A stretch of DNA of 64,000 nt from Syngnathus acus (taxonomy: Eukaryota; Chordata; Actinopteri; Syngnathiformes; Syngnathidae): contig NC_051100.1 of the NCBI RefSeq assembly GCF_901709675.1, positions 7,722,786-7,786,785 of the forward strand, given 5' to 3'. This document shows, in pieces, positions 21,701-33,150 of the stretch. A program made the position numbers and the translations under genes. The notes under the pieces are model-generated. The model was given only the letters and a program-made list of their open reading frames with translations, ran no database searches and was not told the origin of the DNA. The first letter of the stretch is position 1; every line of letters starts with the position of its first letter.

Positions 21701-24700
21701 TGTTCAGAAAAAAAAAACAAGGCAAAAGAAAACAGTCCAAAATTTGCATAAAATCAAAGCCATGCATGTCATCCTATTATAAGGTTTAGAATGATATTTT
21801 TGACATTCTCTTTCACATAGGCATAATTTATTGTGGAGTGTCAATAATAAAAAAAAACACACACACAAAATATATATTAATATGATAAATAAAATACCAG
21901 AATATTTCTACAAATCCTTAACAAAGTGTGCTTGTGTGTTTGTATCTGGCCATTTGACAAGGTGCTTTATGACCTTTAAAACCTGAAAAGTTCGCCTTGT
22001 TCAACTGAGCAGACCCCTTGAGGGGAAAATTAAAAGACTCAAAGCGGTTAATGCAGCAGCTTGAAAGACCACCCATTATTGGGTTGACCATGTGTGCATT
22101 CAAGTGTGAGAGTTACGTGGGTGACTGACATTTTTAATGTACATTTCATGTGGATGTCTCCAATAACACTGTCGCAGCATAGTTCATTATATAAACTTTA
22201 TTTTTTTAAGTAAAACTTTTCATTACGCATTACTGCTATTAAAATAAAATACTGCCGATATTCCCTGCTGAAGGAATACTGAAGGGATTTTATGCGTGAT
22301 TACTAACAACATATTTTGGGCTTGTGTTTGTGAGAAGAGGTCAAACAGTGACTTGTGTCTCTGAGTTCTGACAGATCCCAAGAATGAACAGCATTATCAC
22401 AGACAGTTGACAAATTGAAGGAAACTCTGATGAAATGAATGCAGGAACCCCTGCAGGGGGATTGGACGGCAGTGGAGGTCTTTTTTTTTGCCAGCATGGG
22501 TTCAGTCCACTTGTTCTTCTGACGGGAAAGGTCAGAGCAAAGCAATACAACATTGTTCAGAATGATTGCTTTCATCCTGTAGTGAAACAGGGGATGAAGT
22601 GCCTATTCAGAAGACGTGAGGCAGTCACTGAATAGTTAATTATGTATCAAAATGATCTCACACTAAAATCATATGATGGGACTGTGATTCATTTATGTCA
22701 GTGACAGGCATAACAATTAGATCCAGATGAAATAATAAAATAAAATTACAATGACCCGCCTGTGGCATAATAAAAGTCACGGCCTTTTCTGATTATATCA
22801 GTTTTGGAGCGAAATACCAAAATATCGGGAAACCCTTCCATCATACCTCAAGGAAGTAAAAATGTAAAGATGTGAGTGAGTTGTTCCCCCCCATTACATC
22901 TCTAACAGCTTTCTCAGCTGGAAAGATTTTCTACAAGGTGTTGGAATGTTTCTTTGGTCATTTGTTGTCAATTGACGTCCAACTCATTGATTAAGCGTCT
23001 CAAGATGGCGCTATTATATATGGTCAGAAGTTGTTGATGGATGGATGATGGATGATCGGACTGAGCCGAAGAGGGCAAAAGTAGTCCAGCTCATTTTAAA
23101 GAGTGGCAGTTTCTCTGGTGGCTTCACATTCTCAGTAATGAGGAACAGAGCGTGGTTGCGGCTTCTAATCAAAGCCAGCTCCACAAACAGACCTTTAGCA
23201 GGCCGATCATTTCTCTCACTAGTAGTCTTCTACATCTCTTTTCTTTGATTGCCCCAAACATCTCAGACTCCAGGTTTGTCCTTACTCCCTTGGTTATTTT
23301 TTTTTCTCTCGTCATCCCGCATCACTCTTTTGCTCCTTAAACAACACTCGGGCAACAACCAGGTCACAAAGTGAAAACATGAAGCAAACATAGGCCGGTT
23401 TTTACAATCATTAATGCAGGTTAAGTTATTTTAGGTGTGTGATCACTCCGAAAACACTCAAAAGGGACCTGGGCCATGAAAAATCACACGTTTCCTGACT
23501 GGGAGACTTAAAAGCAGTCAATCAGGATTAATAGCATGTAACAATATCTTGTCTTTGCTTTGCGGCTCTTGTCATTTCCTCCTTGTGATGAATTAGAATT
23601 TGATTACAGCTACGGACAAACGTCCCTTAATGGCAACCTTTATTTGCTTGCTCCTGGCTTTCATGTTCAACCTCTCTGTCATTTTGACTGACAGCTGTAG
23701 CTTCAACTCTCACTTTAAAAGCCCCCTTTCAGTGTTTTATGTTGTGACCTGGCCATGGAAAAGTTGTAAAGAGACAGCAGCTGTTTTGTTACGGCTCAGC
23801 AGAAGACTGGGAATAGAAAGACATCGGGGGTTGTCCCAAAACAAGAGTGACAAAGGGAAAGGAGGGACCTGGTGGAGGGAAATGCTTTCTGCACCTTGTA
23901 ACGACTCCATGATGAACGATCAGCGTGAGAACATGTATGATGTGTCCGAGCTTAAAAGCAGCATTTGATGAGCTTTTAATATGAATTCCAAAATGCTTGC
24001 TGGACTTTCCGGGGATTCGACACAGACAGCTAAACACGCACGCTATTATTGCTAACATTGATACATATTTAGTGATGGTGTCTCGAGCCAGAAATAAGAG
24101 CCAGGATACTTTTTTTTCTCTCACATGAATTCATGGGAAAGGGATGACGAATTGAGTTTTTTTTTTTTTAAAGACAAAGATTAATCGCACCCACACTGCA
24201 TATTTTTATATTGATCGACAAGATAAGTAATCATTACAGTGCGCTTGCATTGCTTCCGATGATTGTTATTTCTGATGTGTGTTTACGTACTTAACTAGCA
24301 AAGGCTGTCTTGTGATTTATGTCTTAGAGATTTTCAGCTGTTTCTGGCACTGCTTCACCTGTTTGAGTATCTCGCAGAAAAGATGGCTGGGCCACGTATC
24401 AGTTTGACGACAAATCCAGATCAATGACTCGGACAGCGTGTCATCTACCGTTGACGCAAAGCAATAAATGAATGGTGAGATATTAACATGCTCCATATGT
24501 TGCTCCTATAAATGTATCGGAGTATGGAATGACCCAATAAATATAAACTCTTTGCTTAAGCATTCAGTGGCGCCAAAAAAAATGAACAGCTACCCAATTG
24601 TCCACCAGTTCCTTTTTTAAAATTTAAATGATGAATTGTCTTTATGAGATCTTGAAAGACTTTCTATTTAAGCTTTCCAAATGCTGTATGAACGTCTGAC

Positions 24701-27700
24701 AGATTCCCCTTTGAACCAATGCGAAACATTCCGGCAAGCTCAAGAAGATATACTGTACAGCAAAACATTCCTTCCATTTTGAAAGTCGATCGTATATCAC
24801 CCAATCATCTTAACTTCAAAAAAAGTCCATTCAACTTCTCAAACCTTCAACCTTAAGGTGTCTTAGGGCTTTTCCTGAGGGTCACCCTGGAGAGCAGCTG
24901 AAAAGTTGGCCAAACAGCGCCAGGTGTTGAACTCCATGAAACCCAGCTTAGTTTCAGCCTTAACTCAATTACCATTGAAAGCACAGATTTCATTCATTTC
25001 AATCTGCTGTTACTGATTGGAATTTTTGCGTGGGTAGTTATTAATGGTTAGTCATACTATTGTTTACCATCCACTTCAAACCATGAGTCTTCCAGTTTAC
25101 ACAAAACGGAGTTCATTTTGGATGCCTGCAAAGCTATTATGTAAGTTATTGTTCCTCCTTTGTTTCAACATCAATTGCTCAATAGTGAGTGGATAGGCCA
25201 TTGAGTTGGTCCATATGGCAACGTGAAGGTGGAGGGATCGTGATTCTCTGGAGGATGGAGAGGAAATCAGACAAAGGCTCTGCCAGCAGGCCCTCAGCCT
25301 CCAAAAACTCAATGGAGGAAAGGGTGGACCCCCACTGAGACTGCTTGCCTGTATGGTCTCAAAGCGCAGCCTGATCTGGGGAAACTGGCAACTCCGCTTC
25401 AACACGTCCAGCCAACCATAGACCCCCACCCCCTCGCTCTCTCTTGGAAGATTAGTTAGACGGTCGATTACTCGTGCACTGTCAAATAACTAAAAACGGA
25501 TAATTGATCTCCAATTTATGGGCTGCTTGCATGAGACCATTTGAAATCATCTTGAAAGTGGTTCACATGGTTATCTTGTTTGTGTATATGTATGTGTGTG
25601 CGCATCACAGCCAAAACAAACATGGTAGACCACAGAGTCCTTTTATGTTTTAAATACTCTTGCAAAAAAAAAACTATAACGCTAATGTGTCTAACGGAGT
25701 CAGGTACGCACATAAATCAATTTTAAATCCATATCTATGCAGGAAGCGATTTCAGAGAAGGTCTGGGAGGACAATCAATTGGTGCACATGTTATTGTCAC
25801 TTTACTAAATTGTCTGGCATGCGTGTCAAGGCTTCCTTTTTAAAATGTTTACTTTGGTGTATATAAAAAGGGCTGATTTTGCTTGCTTGAATTGTTTCCA
25901 AAAAGTTAAAACACTTTTAGGGAAAAAAAATACTTTTGCTGGTTGCCATGTAAACAATGCATTATAGTGAAGCCTTGAAAATGTCAGTTGTAGCAGTTTT
26001 AAAGTGAAAAAAATGGATCCAAACTGCTTGAGATAAACCTTCAATAAACTCACCATTTTTCCCAAAAAATAATCCCCAGGACAGCTGCTGTTTTGACAGC
26101 CAGACAGAAAATCACCATGTGTTTTACACTTGGATTCAGAAGCAGTCTCATGGCGCTGCATCTAAAGTACAGCAAGAGTGCATGACTGATGCAAAGAACA
26201 GGAGATGGACCCCTGGAGTGAGACCTCCCGAAACACACAACCAGATTGGCAACAGAACTTGACACTGTCAAATCTAAAGACAAATACTTAAGGGGCAGTC
26301 CACCATCATGCCACATACAAACTAATAAGGGATTCAAATATGTTGTTACACAACCACAGTTGCAGTTTCCTTTTACTTTTAAGAGGTCATCAAACTATTT
26401 ACACGAAACCCTGGCACTGAGACAAGAAGTGAGTGTTTAATACCGGGAAGAAGGTTCAACTTGCAGCTTATGCAACATCACACTAACCAGTCACCTCAAC
26501 AATACAAATTAAATCTTTCTATATAGATAATATTCTAATGTCCATTCATTGTGTTTATTCAGTGAATATATTGCCTTTTGCTTTGTTTGCATGTTCTTGA
26601 CAAAAGAATAGAAACATGTATATATGTCTGCAGCTTTCTATTGTAGCCTGTGAGATAAGTCAACACATTTCCATTCAACTGTCAGTTGATGCTGCTGCTG
26701 TCTTCTTCCTCACCATCCTACCGGTCTGTCTCCATGGCTTCTTCCCAGTTTGAAATGCAAAATACAGACAACCTCAAACTATCAAGTGCCAAGTAGAGTT
26801 TTATATTTCCCTAGCAATTATACTTTTTTAAAACGCTGCCATCATCTAAATTCAAATTGTGCCGCCTGAGCAAAAAATCTGACTTTGTTTCATTTGAGCG
26901 ATGCAGTGCAAATGCAGCCTTAGATTGACATGAACATGCATAGAACATTACTGACATTGCAAACCACCACGCCTGTGTGATTTGTGTTGTGTGTTGGAGT
27001 TTTGGCAACACCGGACTCCACATTGTGAAACTCAACTCAAAAGCCAAATCTCATTTATATTTTCATCCCAGATCTCCCCATTAGGAATAAACTCAACACA
27101 CACATTTTATTGAGGTAATACACAAGCCCTCATGTATACTCTTGAGTGTTTGCTCTGAAGATGAAAGTCAAATGTCTGGAAACAGACTTCACATCTGCAA
27201 CCTGTTAAACATTCTAATGATACTGGCAGCACCAACATGCACGCACACACGTACACACACAGACAGACTTCTTCATCTGGCGTGTACAGCAGGCTGTGTC
27301 TGAGAAATTGTTTAGAGATTCCCTCAAACAGAGTAGCAGTGCACTCTTACGCATACAGTCTTGGGGGGTTCGTGTTTGCGTTGCAGCACGGGTGTTTTTT
27401 CTTCATCCCCCCTTGTCTATTTTTTGAGACAGTCGCTCAATGTAACCGAACACTTCACCTCGTGTGAATTGGCTCCAGTTACACGCTTAAGTTTAAATTA
27501 ATTTGGCCTAATGAAGACCCCGAGACAAGACAAACCATGACTAAAAACAAACTTACGCGTCAAAACGTCTCCTGCTTTTTCTCAACATACATGTTGGAAA
27601 TAAACGTGTTGCTTTCGTGTTTCGGCCCATAAGCAGCATTCTTTGCGTTTGGCAAAATGCAGATTTTGTTAGTCTTGTATTTATGACTAATGTCATACAA

Positions 27701-28216
27701 TTATGACTTAATATCTTGGCTTGCCCCCAAATAAATTATGTTTTATTTCTTATTTCATTTTTTTTCTCTATAAATAAGGATTGTATTATATATTGTACTT
27801 TGTTTCTCAGAAATTAGTTTTATTCTTTGAAATTTTATGACTCATAAAGTTGAGACAATGTTTTTCAATTCACTTAACATGCATAGTCTTTTTTTAATGT
27901 GGGGCAGTGCGAGGAAGTTGGGGTATCTTGAATACAAAATTAAAACTGCAAAAAATGATCGATTGTAGGATATTTTCTTTGGAGCCCATGTTTTACAATT
28001 CTTCACTAATATTGCTTCCACTGGCAATTAACTTCTAGAGTAGCTTGAGGATGGATTTTATTTTGACGTCTTCACCGGAAATGGGATTTTCTCTCTCTTT
28101 CAAAGCGTGACTGGAGCGTGATGCGCAATTTAACTGCGCGCAGCTGCCGCTTGGTCCTTCACAACTCCTTTGGATTTACTCTGAGCAGGACCAAGTCCCC
28201 TTGACATTTGGCCACG

Positions 28217-31200
28217 ATGGACGTGAAGTTAATCGCAGTCGTGGCTGTTCTCACATTGCTGGCACATGTGCCACTTTCGCAAGGTATGGATACAATTTGG
28301 CAAGTTTATGGTCCATTTATTGTTTAAATGTGTTCATGTGCAATTTTTAAAGATAAGAAGATGTGTCAAAATAGAATTTCATTCATATTTCAGTATTGTA
28401 TCACTTCAGTAGAATGGTTGTATATTTGTGCGTAAAGTGATAAAGTGCGCAAAAGACAGTCATGCAATATCATTTTGCATTATTTGATTTAAATTATGTT
28501 GGGCTTTCTTGAGTTGAAAAGCCATTTCTTTAAAATGCAAAGTGCATTTTGAATGAATTTATTATTATTTTTCTGAGATGGTACGTGCGTAAAGTAGGAG
28601 GTTACGCGCCTGTGTGTGGTTCTTGGCTGTGGAAAGTTCCCTGGCGCTATGCAGATCAACGTGTTTATTTGTTTTTCCACGTTGTTTACGATTTAATTAG
28701 TCCCAAATGAGGCAGCATTATTGAAACGGCCTCAGCTAGTCTGAATGGCGACTTCAGAAAATTGCGCGTTCTTTCACATGCAAATGAGGGATCAGGTGTA
28801 AAAAATAATTAGCATGGGGCTTTATTTCTGCCCCCCAACACACACACACACACACACACACAACGTGTAATATGTCACTTTATAGACCTGTATTAATGAC
28901 AGAATTGATTAAATTGAAGTCAATTTCCACAACACTTTGGCTTGGGTTCCTTGAATAGAGCCAGGTTTATTTTTCGGCATGAATCAACCGTGACCGCAGT
29001 TTGCACAAGATGTTTGAGCTGTACAAGCATGATCATCATTCATCGTGAAACAATCGCAGCACCTTGAGAAAACAATAATTAAAAAAAAAAAAAACTCAGC
29101 CTTTCTGTTCAATAAGGCTTTATTAAATTCATGCACCTATATGAACGCCACTTTATGGTCAATACAGTTAAAAGCATTTGATTGTATGCAAAGATCGCAT
29201 TTTATGGTTCATGTGGGTCTAATGAATATATGTGCAGCATTTGAATTATCATATTGGATGCATGTTGTTTCAAAGGTCATTTGGGATCGGCTCCAGCCCC
29301 TTAGAGAGCGCACGGGATATGCAATGTACAAAATTGGTTTATTGACATCTAATATTTTATCGTGTATTTATTGCTATCACTCTGGGATAAATTGGATTCA
29401 TAGTTGGTTTTCTCCTGAACGATTATTAGTTTTATTTGGCAGGGACAAAAGTAAAAATGAAGAATAATGTTTTTGCATATTTGATTTATTGTCAATGGAT
29501 TTAGAGCACAAGGGGTTCTGTAATCTGGCCCACCAAGCATTTGCTTTATCAAAATGAATGAAATACTATTAATTGCATTTTTTGTTATTCCTGGAATTTA
29601 TTAATCAAATGTGTTCATTAAATGTTGATACATTGTTATGATTTTTCTCATTAAATAACTGGTTACTTGATTAATTTTAATTTGAAATGTAAATTTCACT
29701 TTTTGTAATTGATTGACCGGCTTGAGGCTCATCGGGCCTGATTTAGCATTTGATGAAAATGTTATTAATCAACTTGTCACCCAGGTAGAACACTACAGTT
29801 GTTTTATGTATAGTTTATCGGTCCAGAGGGATTTTCAATTTATTTTCTTAAACTGTAATTCAATTATGTGTTGGAATGCATGAGAGATCCAGAAGGTGTC
29901 CGGTGGGATACATTGTGGTTATTGACCACCAGCCAGTTACAGTTGCTTCTATATTTTAAGTTTAATTGTATCGATTTCATGGGAAAGCTTTGCAACACTT
30001 TTGTGGTCACAGTTTGCTCCACTGTTTAAATACCTTTATTTTGTTAGGATGTCAATGGGAATATATTTCAGCAGCTATTCATACTTGTTCATTTCTGTGA
30101 TCTACAGCCAAGCCTATCAGTCTAGTGGAGAGATGCTACTGTCGTTCAACGGTCAACAGCCTCCCTAGGGGATACATACGAGAACTCCGCTTCATCCATA
30201 CGCCCAACTGCCCCTTCCAAGTCATGTGAGTGTATTTTTTTTTCTTATTCCTACAGTGATCTATCAATTTCAGAGGTTTTATACCCCGCTCTTAAAAAGT
30301 TTTAATAGGGTTCCTCCATTTCTCACCATCAATCTCGAGGAGGTGACAGAGCGGAGAAAAGAGTTGGGCATGCATGTGTGCGCACACGCCCCTCTGTCAC
30401 TCGCGCTCTCACACATGGGCAGAGCGAGCCCACCGAGGCGTGCGGAAGGAAGTGTCACTCAGTTGGAACGTGGGCGCACAACTGCTCTTGTAATTGTGTT
30501 CGGCTACAGCATATATGGAAATCTTGGCTTACTTTCATAAATAAAATGCACAAACTGGGTTTGATTGTTGTATGGACCCCACTTCAGTGTGATCCAGTCT
30601 TGACCTGTTTTGGAATGAACTACTTAATGCCCATTGCATGTGTTCAAAAAGAGTATAATATCGTATAAATATTTACTGTGACAGGTCATATGTTTGAAGA
30701 AGGCTGGCGTGCTAAACTAACACTGTGGTGCTAATTGCCTTTGTTTGATAGCTTTCATCTCACACTGGTCGTGTTGTCTTCTCGTAAATAGTGCCAAGCT
30801 GAAGACAAACAAGGAGGTGTGTGTGAACCCCGAAATCCGATGGCTGCAGCAGTACCTGAAGAACGCCATCAACAAGTAAGTTGGTCTCAACACGCTTATG
30901 TCAATTTTGTCCGTCTGGTTCTTTCCACCAATTCGCTTCCCTCCGCTATAGACATTTAAAGTAAGCAGGATCGGAATGCAAAAGGTCAAATGCGCATGCA
31001 AATGTAGATCGTTGGAAGAGTAGCACCTCTTAACGGGCTTGTTTCTTGATGAACATTAAGTCAAATTATGCTTGTCCGTTACGAGTCATTTATACAGTTT
31101 ACTTTGTCATGGCGATTTGGGATTGAGCTATAAGCATAAGAAGGAGTGTTAAAAAGCAATTGTGAACTGTGGCATGCGCACAAACTCCCATGAAGACACT

Positions 31201-32050
31201 CTCAATGTGAATTTTCACTGGTGGAGGCAGCACTTCATCACCATTACTGTGTGGATCTTTGTCGGTGGTGCATGCATCGCCGAAAAAGTAATGTTTGTCA
31301 CTCATGGTACTTTGCTGTGCTGATAGATGATGATTTTCTAAGCCCCCACTGACAGATATTCAAGACGGGCACAGTCAGACTGTCTGTCTGTCTGTCTCAG
31401 AAACTATTTGAGCAGTTCAGGCTTTGTGTGTGTCACCGGTGAGGTGTGACCGCATGTCAGCATAACAACAACGTAGAGTGTAAGGCAGCAATGTTTGCAA
31501 TGGATCTGATGTTTCCAATTATGGTCCCGCAGGAGACTTTACAAGCGCTACTATATAGTACATGCACACAATGGACTATAATGATGCACTCAAACAAGAC
31601 CATTATTTCTTCTATGTATCACTTTGAATAAGGTTAAAGTCTGAAAAAACTGTGATGTCATTGACCTCATTTAAAAAGTACATTGATGAGAAGAGCAGGA
31701 ATTGCCTTGGAAACTACAAGTTATGACCCAAAGCAATATGATGGAATGTAAAATTTAGCAAACTTAATAGTCACTAAGGGTTGCCACTGTGGACACATAA
31801 TATGGAAAGTAGGCCTGGTTGTTGTAAAAAAAGGCCAGTTTTTGCAAAAAATAGAAATAGTGAATGCATTACATTTTTATGGTGTATCAGGTTTCTCTTT
31901 CAATATGCTTTTCATTAATTGAAACCCTCATGTGGGACTACTGCATTTTTTATGCAATGTTGCTAAATAAGTTCTGAACATAAAGGCATTCATTGTTCAA
32001 CTTTTTGTCTTTTGTCTTCCAGGATGAAAAAGTCCAAGCAAGTTAACTAA
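28217..32050 (+). CDS. cxcl12a: cxcl12, cxcl12a-like (stromal cell-derived factor 1), four exons, 98 residues
   Basis: Coding segments are 28217-28283, 30108-30225, 30792-30875 and 32023-32050 (67+118+84+28 = 297 nt) with consistent phases. The signal peptide MDVKLIAVVAVLTLLAHVP is followed by the mature N-terminus KPISLVERC; the leading Lys-Pro is the CXCR4-activating end. The framework cysteines (RCYCRS, TPNCPF, EVCVNP) and the C-terminal helix (WLQQYLKNAINK) are those of CXCL12. The short last exon, ending KMKKSKQVN, resembles zebrafish cxcl12a (KMKKAQQQQV) more than cxcl12b, so the paralogue call is an inference. CXCL12 is the secreted ligand of CXCR4 and CXCR7/ACKR3 and guides germ cells, lateral line, vessels and leukocytes. 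The residue between the first two cysteines is Tyr; zebrafish paralogues have Trp and human has Pro. The start ATG has a good context (GCCACGATGG). Confidence 0.95.
28838..28862. repeat. (CA)n microsatellite in cxcl12 intron 1
   Basis: A 25-base pure CA tract preceded by a C run, in the 1.8-kb first intron (28284-30107). Confidence 0.95.
29280..29326 (-). repeat. Degraded fragment of a common teleost interspersed repeat (reverse orientation)
   Basis: TTGGGATCGGCTCCAGCCCC resembles the reverse complement of the widespread fish repeat containing GAGCTGGAGCCTATCCCAGC. Other fragments of the same family lie at 39228, 41484 and 43147. It is in cxcl12 intron 1. Confidence 0.5.
31380..31397. repeat. 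(CTGT)n microsatellite in cxcl12 intron 3
   Basis: Four and a half CTGT units. Confidence 0.85.
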
Positions 32051-33150
32051 AATTGCCACTAAGATCCTTCTGAGCCATCATTGAGAAGAATCACCCCATA
32101 CATATATTGTTTCTATAAATTCAGTATTTACTGTATATGTTGTGTAGTCATCACAATGCTTTGTTATAGAGCACTTAGCAGAGCTGCCGTGCTGCAGCTT
32201 CTTGCATAGAATCATTGCATCATCACCACCACCACCATCGCTTAGTTTCTATATAGGTTATTTGTGCTAAGTGCAATTATATCTGTGTTTGTTCTCTTAA
32301 CTATAATGTACATATTTTTCTTTTGTTAATGGACTTCATCAGGAGAAGGCTGTTGTGCCCCAAAACATAACCAGTTCACCAAAATGTACCCCATATTTCG
32401 AGTTAATTGGCCCCCTAGGAATTTCTATTGGTACCCCACAGACTGAGTATAACATCCAAGATTCTAGTAAAAGTCCCAATTATGATGTTTTTGGAATGAA
32501 ATTAAGGACTCAAGCATTTCCTCAGTAATAATGTGGTTGCGATAATGTGACCCCCAACATGTCTGCTTTTGATTTTTTATTCACTGAGACTAAGATCACA
32601 TCTGGAGTCCTCATACAGGTTTAATGGATGAGAAATGGTCTAGTATCATAAAGTCTACTTCAAATATTCAAATATAAATAAATGGAGACCCCCCCAAAAT
32701 GACAAACTTGATTTGGCTGGATTCTAATAGAAACATGGCAGCGATTTCAACAATTTGTGCAGCAATTAGTTGTAACATAAATCACATTAGTAGTTGTGAA
32801 AACAGTTGAAGATAAAGGTTTAACTGTCATGCAGATAAAAATGCACTTTATATCTGAGCTACTTTTCTTTTAACACACTCACCACTTTTTTGTTACTCTC
32901 TTTTTCTGTTTATATTCCACTATCTGTGTTCATAAATTCACACACGTGTAACTGTTTTCAAATCTGGGAGATGCCGATCTTATCGATGCATCATATGTAA
33001 GATTAATGTGATATAAATGATTTATTTTTGTACTCTTTAATGCATTTCAATGAAGAAACTGTACTTTCACAACTGAGCCGTCCGGTCAACATTTAATTGT
33101 CAAAATTGTATGCAGTTATTCAGTGAAAAAATAAATTCATAAAGAAATTT
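32051..33150 (+). other. cxcl12 3' UTR
   Basis: About 1.1 kb from the stop codon to an AATAAA at 33130-33135, the first well-placed signal near a natural end. An earlier AATAAA lies around 32677, so a shorter form is possible. The stretch is AT-rich, contains a short CCA tract (32224-32237) and candidate miRNA seed matches, and has no open frame. The exact cleavage site cannot be read from sequence alone. Confidence 0.65.
32170..32177 (+). promoter_or_regulatory. Candidate miR-430 target site in the cxcl12 3' UTR
   Basis: AGCACTTA is an 8-base match to the miR-430c seed region, 120 bases after the stop codon. In zebrafish, miR-430 is known to repress sdf1a (cxcl12a) mRNA. A second GCACTTT (32843-32849) fits the related miR-17/miR-430-type seed. 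Function here is inferred. Confidence 0.5.

Larger units (their letters stand above)
12218..28080. other. About 16 kb intergenic region between divergent tmem72 and cxcl12
   Basis: I read both strands and found no exon I could assign. Contents are the tmem72 5' UTR and promoter next to 12218, a CTCF-like motif (13461-13480), an ATT microsatellite, an A tract (about 18646-18661), a 21-bp palindrome (18681-18701), and short CA tracts (near 12425-12450). Divergent gene starts at both ends mean that promoter and distal enhancer elements for both genes probably lie here. Two open frames (20193-20573 plus strand; about 25180-25475 minus strand) resemble no protein I know. Confidence 0.5.

Noticed and set aside
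29045-29467. 140-codon ORF within cxcl12 intron 1
   Set aside because: It overlaps a degraded repeat fragment (29280-29326), has no recognisable domain and lies in a clear intron.
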